NCBI RefSeq assembly: GCF_003219815.1
Contig: NZ_QJVD01000002.1
Span: 262,463-326,462, forward strand
Direction of reading: 5' to 3'
Source of the DNA: Arthrobacter livingstonensis
GTDB lineage: Bacteria; Actinomycetota; Actinomycetes; Actinomycetales; Micrococcaceae
Length of the DNA: 64,000 nucleotides
Part shown: piece after piece, positions 33,673 through 40,817 of the stretch
Position numbering within the stretch: position 1 is the first letter of the stretch
Layout: each line of letters opens with the position of its first letter
The notes under the pieces: generated by a model
Seen by the model: only the letters and a program-made list of their open reading frames with translations
Database searches by the model: none
What the model was told of the DNA's origin: nothing
Made by a program: the position numbers and the translations under genes

Positions 33673-34332
33673 ATGGCGTTGACGCGCGAGCTGATCGTGG
33701 ACACCGCCATGGGAATCCTGCGGGAATACGGCCTTGCGGACCTGTCCATGCGCCGCCTGGCCCGGGACCTGGGCGTCCAGCCAGGGGCCCTGTACTGGCA
33801 CGTGAAGAACAAACAGGAGCTGCTGACGGTACTTGCCGGGCTAATCCTGGCCCCCGCGGACACAGCTGAAGCAGCCACAGTTGAAGGCTCAGGGAGCACG
33901 GGCTCAGGACCCCGGGACTCCGGCGGCGGCGCCCAGCAGGACATCCGGCACCTCGCCCTGCGCATCCGCGCCGCACTGCTGGCCGTCCGCGACGGCGCCG
34001 AGGTGGTGGCACTGGCCCACGCCCTGGCACCGGAAACTCCGTCTCCGCTGCTGCACCTCACCACACTTTTGGCCGCCAGCGGCCTGTCGCCCCGGCACTC
34101 GGAGTGGGCGGCCGGTGCCCTGGTGCATTACGTCGTGGGCTCGGCCACCCAGGAACAGACCCGCGCCGGACTGTTCCGCGCGGGCCTGCTCGCGGACGAA
34201 GGCACCGACACGGACGCCGCGTTTGGTTTTGGCCTGGACCTGTTCCTTGCCGGGCTTCCCGGCCCGGCCAATCATTCCCAGCCGGACGGACCGCAGGCCC
34301 AGCCGGCCGGACCGGCAGCTAAACAGGCATGA
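33673..34332 (+). CDS. bioQ: TetR family biotin-operon repressor BioQ
   Basis: A 219-residue TetR-type regulator: HTH at residues ~6-50 (ELIVDTAMGILREYGLADLS, RRLARDLGVQPGALYWHVKN) and an all-helical ligand domain after a Gly/Ser/Thr-rich linker (~70-92). The HTH with GALYWHVKNKQELL is the TetR-class form seen in BioQ. It is divergent from bioB with the palindromic operator between, which is the BioQ arrangement of mycobacteria and corynebacteria. What it senses is not known from sequence; in known systems control follows biotin state through BirA. The 3' end overlaps the LLM gene by 14 bp, convergently. Confidence 0.85.
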   Translation: MALTRELIVDTAMGILREYGLADLSMRRLARDLGVQPGALYWHVKNKQELLTVLAGLILAPADTAEAATVEGSGSTGSGPRDSGGGAQQDIRHLALRIRAALLAVRDGAEVVALAHALAPETPSPLLHLTTLLAASGLSPRHSEWAAGALVHYVVGSATQEQTRAGLFRAGLLADEGTDTDAAFGFGLDLFLAGLPGPANHSQPDGPQAQPAGPAAKQA

Positions 34333-35653
34333 AAAAGGGCTGGGCCGCCACCGCAGCCTGGCCCAGATGACCGCGCAGGGTGCTGCCCGTGTACTCCGTG
34401 CGGAACAGGCCGCGCCGCTGGAGCACCGGGACCACCAGCTTCACAAAGTCCTCCAGCGACTCCGGCAGCAGTGGCGGCATCAGGTTGAAGCCGTCCGCAC
34501 CGCCCTGCCCAAACCAGCGCTGCATTTCATCGGCCACCTGCTCCGGGGTTCCCACCATCGTGACGTGCCCGCCGCCGGCAGCCAGCCGGCCCAGCAGCTG
34601 GCGCACCGTGGGCCGCTCGGTCTCAATGATGCGCAGGATGGTGGCGTAGCGGCCCTGCGGCCCCGTGAAGTCCGACGCCGGCACCAGGGCCGGCACGGGA
34701 GCGTCCAGCTCCCAGCCGTTGCAGTCCCGCTGGACAAAGCGGCCCAGCTGGGCCAGTGACGCCTCCACCGGCAGGCGGGCATCGACGGCAGCCTGCTTCG
34801 CCCGCGCTTCCCCTTCCGTGGCCGCAACGTACGTGACGAGCCCGGGCATGATCGCCACCGCTTCCGGGTCCCGCCCCGCCTCCGAAATGCGGCGCTTGAC
34901 GTCGCGGTAGTACGCCTGGGCGCTGGGCAGGTCATAGGCGACGGCGTAAACGCCCTCGGCATACCTGGCGGCAAGCTCACGCCCGGGCTCCGAGGCCCCG
35001 GCTTGGAACAGCACCGGGCTGCCCTGCGGCGACCGCGGAACATTCAGGGGGCCGTCCACCCTGAAGTGGCTGCCCTCATGGAGCACGGGGCGTACCAATG
35101 CCGCGTCCGCGTAGCACCCCGCCCGGTCCCGAAGCAGGGCGCCGTCGTCCCAGGAATTCCACAGGCCCAGTGCCACGAAAATGAACTCGGCGGCCCGGGC
35201 GTAGCGTTCGGCGTGCGACGGCATGGTGGCCATCCCGTGGTTACGGGCCTCGGCATCGAACATGGAAGTCACCACATTCACCCCCACGCGCCCGCCGCTG
35301 ATGTGGTCCAGCGATGCCAGCATCCGGGCAGCGTGGAAGGGCTCGTAAAACGTTGACGACACCGTGGCGACCAGACCGATCCGCTCCGTGGCACGGGCTA
35401 TCGCGGCCAGCATGGTCAGTGGCTCCAGGTGCCACAGCGGCCCGTCGGCCGGATCGCCGGCGGACTGGCCGTCCGCGAAGAAGACCGCGTCAAAGAGCCC
35501 TCGTTCGGCGGTTTGGGCCAGACGCTCGTAGTACCGGATGTCGCCCAGCTCCGCGATCGGGGAGCCGGGCATCCGCCAGGCCGCGCCGTGGTGGCCGCAG
35601 CCGTGCAGGAACACATTCAGGTGCATCAGGCGCCCCGCCAATTGGCCGGGCAT
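34319..35653 (-). CDS. LLM-class flavin monooxygenase (NtaA/SnaA/DszA family)
   Basis: A 444-residue FMNH2-dependent luciferase-like monooxygenase. Marks: N-terminal NVFLHGCGHHGAAWRMPGS, AVFFADGQSA, the LEPLTMLAAIARATERIGLV segment, ISGGRVGVNVVTSMFDAEARN (flavin phosphate region) and SPQGSPVLFQAGASEPGREL. This subfamily cleaves C-S, C-N or oxidises heterocycles (nitrilotriacetate, dibenzothiophene sulfone, pristinamycin). It needs a separate FMN reductase, not seen here. ATG 35653 overlaps the stop of the SDR gene, and both follow a TPP riboswitch, so the substrate is probably thiamin-related. No such reaction is known to me. Confidence 0.88.
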   Translation of the reverse strand: MPGQLAGRLMHLNVFLHGCGHHGAAWRMPGSPIAELGDIRYYERLAQTAERGLFDAVFFADGQSAGDPADGPLWHLEPLTMLAAIARATERIGLVATVSSTFYEPFHAARMLASLDHISGGRVGVNVVTSMFDAEARNHGMATMPSHAERYARAAEFIFVALGLWNSWDDGALLRDRAGCYADAALVRPVLHEGSHFRVDGPLNVPRSPQGSPVLFQAGASEPGRELAARYAEGVYAVAYDLPSAQAYYRDVKRRISEAGRDPEAVAIMPGLVTYVAATEGEARAKQAAVDARLPVEASLAQLGRFVQRDCNGWELDAPVPALVPASDFTGPQGRYATILRIIETERPTVRQLLGRLAAGGGHVTMVGTPEQVADEMQRWFGQGGADGFNLMPPLLPESLEDFVKLVVPVLQRRGLFRTEYTGSTLRGHLGQAAVAAQPFFMPV

Positions 35654-36417
35654 CAGTTCATCACCAGTCCGCCGTCGACCATGAGGTTCTGGCCCGTCAC
35701 CGACCTGGCCCACGGCGACGCGAAGAACAGCACGGCGTCGGCGAGTTCGGCCGGAGTGGTGACCCGGCGCAGCGGGGTCGCGGCGGCAATGTAGTCAAAG
35801 ACCTCCTCGGGCGTGGCCGCGCTGGCGTCGGTGGTGCGCAGCAGGCCGCCGGAGACCATGTTCACGCTGATATTCGAAGGTCCCAGGTCCACGGCGAGCG
35901 TGCGGGTCAGGGACAGCAGCGCGGCCTTGGCCGCCGTGTAGTCGTGGTATGGCACCACCGGGTTGTGGAACAGGTTGGTGCCGATGTTCACGATCCGGCC
36001 AAAGCCGTGAGCCTTCATGCCCGGCAGGGCCGCCTGGGTGGTATTCAGGGCGCCGCGGACGCTGCCGGAAAACTGGGCGTCAAAGTCGGCCCAGGATATG
36101 CCGCCGGCGGTGGCCCGGGCGTCGCCGTTGAAGGAAAAGTCGGCCAGCGCGTTGTTCACCACGGTGGTGACGGGGGCGCTAAAATGCCGTTCCGCCGTTG
36201 CGAACAGCACCGCGACATCCTCCGGGTTGGTGACGTCGGCCCGCACGGCCAGTGCCCGCCCGGGGCCGGCCTCCGCCGCCAGTGCCCCGGCGGTGTCCGC
36301 ACTGTTGCGGTAGTTGACCACCACCCGGGCTCCGGCGTCCAGGAATGCCTGGGCTATGTGGGCGCCGAGGCCGCGGCCGGCACCGGTAACGAGGACTGTT
36401 TGGTCTGAAAACTGCAT
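35653..36417 (-). CDS. SDR family oxidoreductase, TPP-riboswitch controlled
   Basis: A 254-residue classical short-chain dehydrogenase. Cofactor motif TGAGRGLG (residues ~11-18), VVVNYRNSA (Asn/Tyr/Arg after strand 2 suggests NADP), NNA at ~89-91 where NNAG is usual, catalytic Ser/Thr region IVNIGTN (the usual catalytic Ser appears replaced by Thr/Asn) and YHDYTAAKAALL (YxxxK). Closest in look to 3-oxoacyl-ACP reductase-like SDRs, but the riboswitch upstream and the coupled flavin monooxygenase point to a thiamin-related alcohol or carbonyl. AAAGGTGGAG lies 5 nt before ATG 36417. Confidence 0.85.
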   Translation of the reverse strand: MQFSDQTVLVTGAGRGLGAHIAQAFLDAGARVVVNYRNSADTAGALAAEAGPGRALAVRADVTNPEDVAVLFATAERHFSAPVTTVVNNALADFSFNGDARATAGGISWADFDAQFSGSVRGALNTTQAALPGMKAHGFGRIVNIGTNLFHNPVVPYHDYTAAKAALLSLTRTLAVDLGPSNISVNMVSGGLLRTTDASAATPEEVFDYIAAATPLRRVTTPAELADAVLFFASPWARSVTGQNLMVDGGLVMN

Positions 36418-36448
36418 GGTTCTCCACCTTTAATAAGGCGAAAAGATG

Positions 36449-36483
36449 GGCACGGCCGCGTGCCGCCGATAATGGCAGCACGC
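36449..36483 (-). promoter_or_regulatory. expression platform: two mutually exclusive hairpins
   Basis: Downstream of the aptamer, GCGTGCTGCC-N6-GGCGGCACGC (36483-36458, 10 bp with one wobble) and GGCACG-N4-CGTGCC (36464-36449), followed by CATCTTTTC, share the GGCACG strand and cannot form together. The second resembles a weak intrinsic terminator and the first an anti-terminator. Confidence 0.5.
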
Positions 36484-36496
36484 AGGAGACCGGCAG

Positions 36497-36572
36497 GACA
36501 TCCCTTCGCTAGTGCTAACTAGATCAGGTTCAACGGGTGTGGTTCTCAGCCCTGCGAAGGGCACCCCGTGTC
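36497..36572 (-). promoter_or_regulatory. TPP riboswitch aptamer
   Basis: On the minus strand the conserved Thi-box order is complete: P1 arm GACA, GGGGTGCCC, the invariant GGGCTGAGA, ACACCCGTTGAACCTGATC, then TAGTTAGCACTAGCGAAGGGA and the closing TGTC arm. This is the classical thiamin-pyrophosphate aptamer, located 80 bp before the SDR start. A TAGACT at 36588-36583 (minus strand) is a likely -10 just upstream. In bacteria TPP binding normally shuts the downstream genes. Confidence 0.95.
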
Positions 36573-36754
36573 ACTGCCAGTGAGTCTAGCCGAACCACGC
36601 CGGCGCCCGACAACAACTGCCGCCGTGACCCCACCCGACCACGGGCAACCCTCCCCGTGGAGATGAAGGATCCTCCCCAGCTGTTTCCAACACCCGCGTA
36701 CTCGTGTCGGGGCCCTCGAAGCTGTGGGCCCAACGTCGGGGGGGGGGCATCCGG

Positions 36755-38056
36755 TCAGGTCCGGGCCAGGGCGTCGATGTCCTCGAGGAAGTCCGCGGCG
36801 ACGGCGTCGCTGACGGTGGCCCGGGTGTCGGCAATGGTCTCGAGGTAATCGGCCGTGACCGGGCCACGGCGGACGCCGGCGGAACCGCCCGGTCCGGCAC
36901 CGTCGTCGAACACGGCTTTTTCCAACGCGCGCTGGGAGGCGCTGCGGGCCGCAAACTCGATGTCTGCCGGGGAGAAGCCGCGGCTGGCGGCGACCAGCCC
37001 GGCGACGTCCACATGCCCCACCGCGGCAGCCGGGATGAAGCGGTTCCACATGGCGGTGCGGGCGTCTGCGTCCGGCAGCCCGATGGGGATGACGTAGTCG
37101 AAGCGTCCGTGGCGCAGGAACGCCGAGTCCAGCGAGCGGATGAAGTTCGTGGCGCACACCAGCAGCCGGCCCGGCTGGTCTCGGAACGCCGGGATGATCT
37201 TCAGCAGCTCGTTCGTCACGCCCTGCATGGGCGACGGCGGCTCCCCCGAGCGCTGGGCGGCGATCTCCTCAACCTCGTCAATGAAGACCACGGCATGCTC
37301 CAGCTCGGCAATGTCCAGGAACGTCTGCCGCAGGGCGCCGGCCAGGCCGCCGGGTTCCCCCGCCAGCCGTGACGGGAACACCTCCACAAACGGCCACTCC
37401 AGCCGGGACGCCATGGCCTTGGCAAAGGTGGTTTTTCCGGTTCCGGGCGGCCCAAACAACACGACGGCGCGCGGCGGCACCACCCCGAATTCCTCGGCAA
37501 GCTCCGACTCCGCCAACGGCAAAACCAGCCGCCGTTCCAGCAGCTCCTTCTCCGCCGTCATCCCGGCCACCCGGTCCCAAAGGTCACGCGGCAGCAGGCG
37601 CCCGCCAAGTTCCTCCAGGGCGCCCAGCTCGGCGCGCTGGACGGGAATGCGGCGTTCAAAGTAGCGCAGGTTTTTCTTGACCACGAAGCCGCGGTTGGTG
37701 AATGCCTCCACGCGCGTTTCGGTTTCCGGCATAAGTGCGGAGAGCTTGTTCAGCCCGTGTGCCGCCATGCGGTTTTCGACGGCGGCCAGCAACGAGGTGC
37801 CGATCCCCCGCCCGCGGAACTTTGGCAGGGTGGACAGAAACACGATCCAGCCCTGGTCGTGCGCGGCCCTGCCCACCGCCGCCCCGACGACCTGGTCACC
37901 GTGGGCCGCCACCACGGCATGGTCCTTTTCGCAGGAGGCCAGCACCTCGGACAGGTCGTAGACGGGTTCGACGCCGTTCTCCTTCAGCGACTGCCACAGT
38001 GCCAGTATCCCCTCCACGTCTTGCGGGTGAAAGTCCCGTATTTTCCACGTTGTCAT
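36755..38056 (-). CDS. GNAT acetyltransferase fused to an AAA+ ATPase
   Basis: A 433-residue two-domain protein. Residues ~1-150 are a GNAT domain (DFHPQDVEGILALWQSL, acetyl-CoA loop LPKFRGRGIGTSLLAAVE, EAFTNRGFVVKKNLRYFER). Residues ~165-433 are an AAA+ ATPase of the spastin/FtsH-like classic clade: Walker A FGPPGTGKTTFAKAM, Walker B VVFIDEVEEIAAQR, sensor 1 LLVCATNFIRSLD, arginine finger LRHGRFDYVIPI and sensor 2 GFSPADIEFAARSA. The joint suggests that ATP-driven remodelling is linked to acetylation, but no function is known to me. ATG 38056 has AAGGGAG 9 nt upstream. Confidence 0.85.
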   Translation of the reverse strand: MTTWKIRDFHPQDVEGILALWQSLKENGVEPVYDLSEVLASCEKDHAVVAAHGDQVVGAAVGRAAHDQGWIVFLSTLPKFRGRGIGTSLLAAVENRMAAHGLNKLSALMPETETRVEAFTNRGFVVKKNLRYFERRIPVQRAELGALEELGGRLLPRDLWDRVAGMTAEKELLERRLVLPLAESELAEEFGVVPPRAVVLFGPPGTGKTTFAKAMASRLEWPFVEVFPSRLAGEPGGLAGALRQTFLDIAELEHAVVFIDEVEEIAAQRSGEPPSPMQGVTNELLKIIPAFRDQPGRLLVCATNFIRSLDSAFLRHGRFDYVIPIGLPDADARTAMWNRFIPAAAVGHVDVAGLVAASRGFSPADIEFAARSASQRALEKAVFDDGAGPGGSAGVRRGPVTADYLETIADTRATVSDAVAADFLEDIDALART

Positions 38057-38160
38057 GATTCAGCGCTCCCTTGCGTTGCCCGGCCCCGGCTTATATTCCG
38101 GTGCCAGCATCATGGCACGAGCAGCGCCCGCTGGTCGAGAGCTGTACACCTGCCGGTGGC

Positions 38161-38241
38161 CCGGCATTTTTCCGGCCGCTATCCGACCGTCGGCCGCGGG
38201 CGGCCTTAGGTCTCCTTTACGCGGCCTACAAAAAACGCCGG
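38161..38241 (-). repeat. palindromic extragenic repeat, copy B1 (inverted)
   Basis: Read on the minus strand it shares GCGTAAAGGAGACC, TAAGGCCGCCCGCGGCCGACGG-type core and GTCGGATAG with copy A. It faces copy B2 across 52 bp, making an inverted pair. Confidence 0.8.
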
Positions 38242-38293
38242 CTCCACCTGCTGGCTTGCCGTTGGGGCACTTCCGGACCTCAAGGCAGCGGCA

Positions 38294-38375
38294 CGGTGTT
38301 TCCGTAGGCGACGTAAAGGAGACCCCAAAGGCCGCTTGCGGCCGACGGGTCGGATAGTCGCCGAGGAAATACCGG
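38294..38375 (+). repeat. palindromic extragenic repeat, copy B2
   Basis: Same element as copy A (CGGTGTTT, GACGTAAAGGAGACC, GGTCGGATAGTCG, AATACCGG) with a one- or two-base length difference. The 346-bp gap 38057-38402 between two same-strand genes is largely filled by this pair and holds no gene. Confidence 0.8.
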
Positions 38376-38402
38376 GCCGCGGCCCCCGATGCCCGGCGCG
38401 AG

Positions 38403-39812
38403 CTACCGCGTCCGCACCTCTTCGCCGGCGGTGCGGTGCATGAGCAGCGCCTCCAACACCGGATACAACATCAGGACGGCCAGCACTGCAAACGTCCATT
38501 GGTAGCTGGCCACGGGCGCCGCGCCGGGCAGCAGCGCGTCCGCGGCCCGCAGGATCAGGGCCCCCACGGCAACGCCGAGGCCGGTGGCAATTTGGGCGAT
38601 GGTGGAAGAGAGCGTGTTGGCCCCGGACATGCGCGCCTTGGGCACGTCGGCAAACTGCAGCGTGTTGTAGGCGCTGAAGCCGATGGAACGCAGCACGCCG
38701 CTGGCAAACAGCACGGCCGCGATGGCCACCAGGGGTGTTTCGGGTCCCAGCAGCGCGCACGCGCCAAGGACCAGCGCACCGCCGGCATTGCTGAGGAGCA
38801 GCACGTTCCGGAAGCCGAAGCGGCGGATCAGCGGCGAGGTGGCGGGCTTGATGAGCACGTTTCCGGCAAACACGGCCATGGTCATCAGCCCGGCCTCAAA
38901 CGCCGTCCAGCCAAAACCGAGCATGAACATCAGCGGCAGCAGGAACGGCACGGCGTTGATGACCAGCCGGTACAGCGCCCCGCCCCCGTTGCCCGCCCGG
39001 AAGGTGGGGATGCGCAGCGCCCGCAGGTCCAGCAGCGGATGGCGCGCACGCCGGAACCACCAGAGCGCGCCTGTTCCGCTGGCCAGTGCCAGGCCCAGCC
39101 ACAGCACGACGCCGGCCCACCGGGTGGGTGCCGAACCCACCCGTTCCAGCCCAATCACCAGCGCGGCCAGGGCAACGCCGCACAGGACGAAGCCGGTCCA
39201 GTCCGGCGGTGGCACCTTGCGGGCGCGGATGTCCGGGACCACCCTGGTCGCCGTGATGAAGGCGATGATGCCTAGCGGGACGTTGATCAGGAAGATCCAG
39301 TGCCAGCTGGCATAGGTGGTGAGCAGCCCGCCCAGTGCCGGGGCGATGACCGGGGCGATGAGTGCCGGCCAGGTCAGGTAGGCGATGGCCTCCAGGAACT
39401 CCTTCCTGTCGGCGTCGCGCAGCACCACCAGCCGGCCGACGGGGACCATCATGGCCCCGCCCAGCCCCTGGAGCATCCGCGCGCCGCAGAGGAACGCCAG
39501 GTTGGGGCTGAGCGCACACAACAGCGACGCGAGCGTGAAAATGGCGATGGCAGCTGTGAACACGCGCCGGGCGCCAAAGCGTTTGGCCAGCCAGCCGCTG
39601 ATGGGTATGCCCACCGCCAGGGTGATCAGGTAGCTCGTCATGGCCAGGTTGATGTCCACCGGCCGGACGTGGAGGTCCGCGGCCATGCCGGCCGCCGCCG
39701 TGGCAATGATGGTGCCGTCCAGGATTTCCATGAAATATGTCCCGGCGACCAAAAGCGCCAGGGCGCGGCTGAAGGAACTGGTGCCGGCCGACGTCGTACT
39801 TCTCATTCCCAC
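38403..39812 (-). CDS. MFS drug exporter, DHA2 (EmrB/QacA-like)
   Basis: A 469-residue, 14-helix type transporter. Helix 1 has the DHA2 motif MEILDGTIIATA (where many have LD-x-T-I/V-x-N-V-A-L), motif A-like SGWLAKRFGARRVF, then GARMLQGLGGAMMVPVGRLVVL and the helix-5 motif C region PALIAPVIAPALGGLL. It probably exports hydrophobic drugs by proton antiport. GTG 39812 was chosen because TAGGCT lies 6 nt before it (leaderless); ATG 39806 is the alternative. The GNAT-AAA+ gene follows on the same strand after the repeat pair. Confidence 0.9.
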   Translation of the reverse strand: MGMRSTTSAGTSSFSRALALLVAGTYFMEILDGTIIATAAAGMAADLHVRPVDINLAMTSYLITLAVGIPISGWLAKRFGARRVFTAAIAIFTLASLLCALSPNLAFLCGARMLQGLGGAMMVPVGRLVVLRDADRKEFLEAIAYLTWPALIAPVIAPALGGLLTTYASWHWIFLINVPLGIIAFITATRVVPDIRARKVPPPDWTGFVLCGVALAALVIGLERVGSAPTRWAGVVLWLGLALASGTGALWWFRRARHPLLDLRALRIPTFRAGNGGGALYRLVINAVPFLLPLMFMLGFGWTAFEAGLMTMAVFAGNVLIKPATSPLIRRFGFRNVLLLSNAGGALVLGACALLGPETPLVAIAAVLFASGVLRSIGFSAYNTLQFADVPKARMSGANTLSSTIAQIATGLGVAVGALILRAADALLPGAAPVASYQWTFAVLAVLMLYPVLEALLMHRTAGEEVRTR

Positions 39813-39818
39813 CGGCCA

Positions 39819-39824
39819 AGCCTA
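39819..39824 (-). promoter_or_regulatory. -10 hexamer of a leaderless promoter (DHA2 exporter)
   Basis: On the minus strand TAGGCT, TGGCCG, GTG 39812: the 6-nt spacing again, and it decides the start codon. Confidence 0.5.
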
Positions 39825-39932
39825 GCCACACAAGGTCCCCGTGACACAACTCACAACGACTAAGGAAACAATTGCGGCCCCTCCGGCGCTGACAAACACG
39901 TAATACCTACCTCGAAACAGAAAGCTGGGCCC

Positions 39933-40562
39933 GTGAGCATTGACATCTCTTCGGAAATCAACCTGCAGGATGAGCTGATCTTGGACACGAATGCCGCCGC
40001 GGCTCTGTTCCTGGAGGCCCGCACCGCCAACAGCTGGGCCGAGGACGAGATTGCGGACGAGACCCTCGAGGCCGTTTATGCGCTGACCAAGATGGCCCCG
40101 ACCGCCATGAACATCCAGCCGCTGCGCATTACCTGGGTCCGCTCCACGGAGGCCCGCGAGCGCCTGGTGGCGCACATGGCGGACGGCAACAAGGCGAAGA
40201 CCCTGGCCGCGCCGATGGTTGCCGTGCTCAGCTACGACACCGACTGGCACGACCTCATGCCCACCACCGCACCGCACGCGGCCGGCATGGTTCCCACCTT
40301 TGCCGCCAACGACGCACTGCGCCAGGGCATGGCCGTGAACAACGCCCACATTCAGGCCGGCTTCTTCATCATGGCCGCCCGCGCCGCCGGACTGGCCGCC
40401 GGCCCCATGGGCGGCTTTGATGCCGCAGGAATCGACGCCGAGTTCAATGACGGCACGCCCCGCAAGGCCTTCCTGGTAGTCAACCTGGGCAAGCCCAACG
40501 GCATCGTGGACCGCGAGCGCCTGCACCGCCTGGAGTTTGACGCCGCCACCGCCACGGTCTAG
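39933..40562 (+). CDS. nitroreductase family protein, RutE-like malonic semialdehyde reductase
   Basis: A 209-residue FMN enzyme of the nitroreductase fold. FARTANSWAED-type N-terminal Arg motif (EARTANSWAEDE, ~28-39), KMAPTAMNIQPLR (~53-65; flavin-binding PTSxNxQP-like), NNAHIQAGFFIMAARAAGLAAGP (two parts) and PMGGFDAAGID match RutE/HadB, which reduces malonic semialdehyde to 3-hydroxypropionate in pyrimidine breakdown. The rest of the rut set is not here, so a general carbonyl or nitro reductase is equally possible. Start GTG 39933; a TAATAC at 39901-39906 may be its -10. Confidence 0.85.
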   Translation: MSIDISSEINLQDELILDTNAAAALFLEARTANSWAEDEIADETLEAVYALTKMAPTAMNIQPLRITWVRSTEARERLVAHMADGNKAKTLAAPMVAVLSYDTDWHDLMPTTAPHAAGMVPTFAANDALRQGMAVNNAHIQAGFFIMAARAAGLAAGPMGGFDAAGIDAEFNDGTPRKAFLVVNLGKPNGIVDRERLHRLEFDAATATV

Positions 40563-40590
40563 GGAGCGGGCTTCGGCCGCATAAACACCG

Positions 40591-40649
40591 ACCCGCACCA
40601 GTGCTCGAAAAAAGTCTCGATTCGCGATTTTTCGACCACTGGTGCGGGT
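40591..40649. repeat. 59-bp near-perfect palindrome (22-bp arms)
   Basis: ACCCGCACCAGTGCTCGAAAAA is matched by an inverted copy at 40628-40649 with one mismatch; the loop is 15 nt. Read in either direction the stem ends near a T or A run inside the arm. It lies 29 bp after the nitroreductase stop. It may be a terminator, or a copy of a dispersed palindromic element; only one copy is in the window. Confidence 0.75.
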
Positions 40650-40817
40650 TAGTTGCTGTCCGGGCCGGGGATGCGGGGCAGCCACGGCACGGTAAGGTGG
40701 GCACGGTCCGATTCTGAGACCGCCTCCAGCACGCAGCGTCACTTAGGCACCTGCGTTCCGGACCCGGCAATCTCCGGATCCCGGCAATGCGAAGCCCGCC
40801 CCCGACGAAAGAACACC

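Noticed and set aside
36738-36747. Run of ten G as a possible phase-variation tract
   Set aside because: It lies after the stop codon of the GNAT-AAA+ gene and not in a promoter, so slippage would change no product.
40591-40649. CRISPR-like repeat
   Set aside because: Only one palindrome, no spacers or further copies, and no cas gene in the window.
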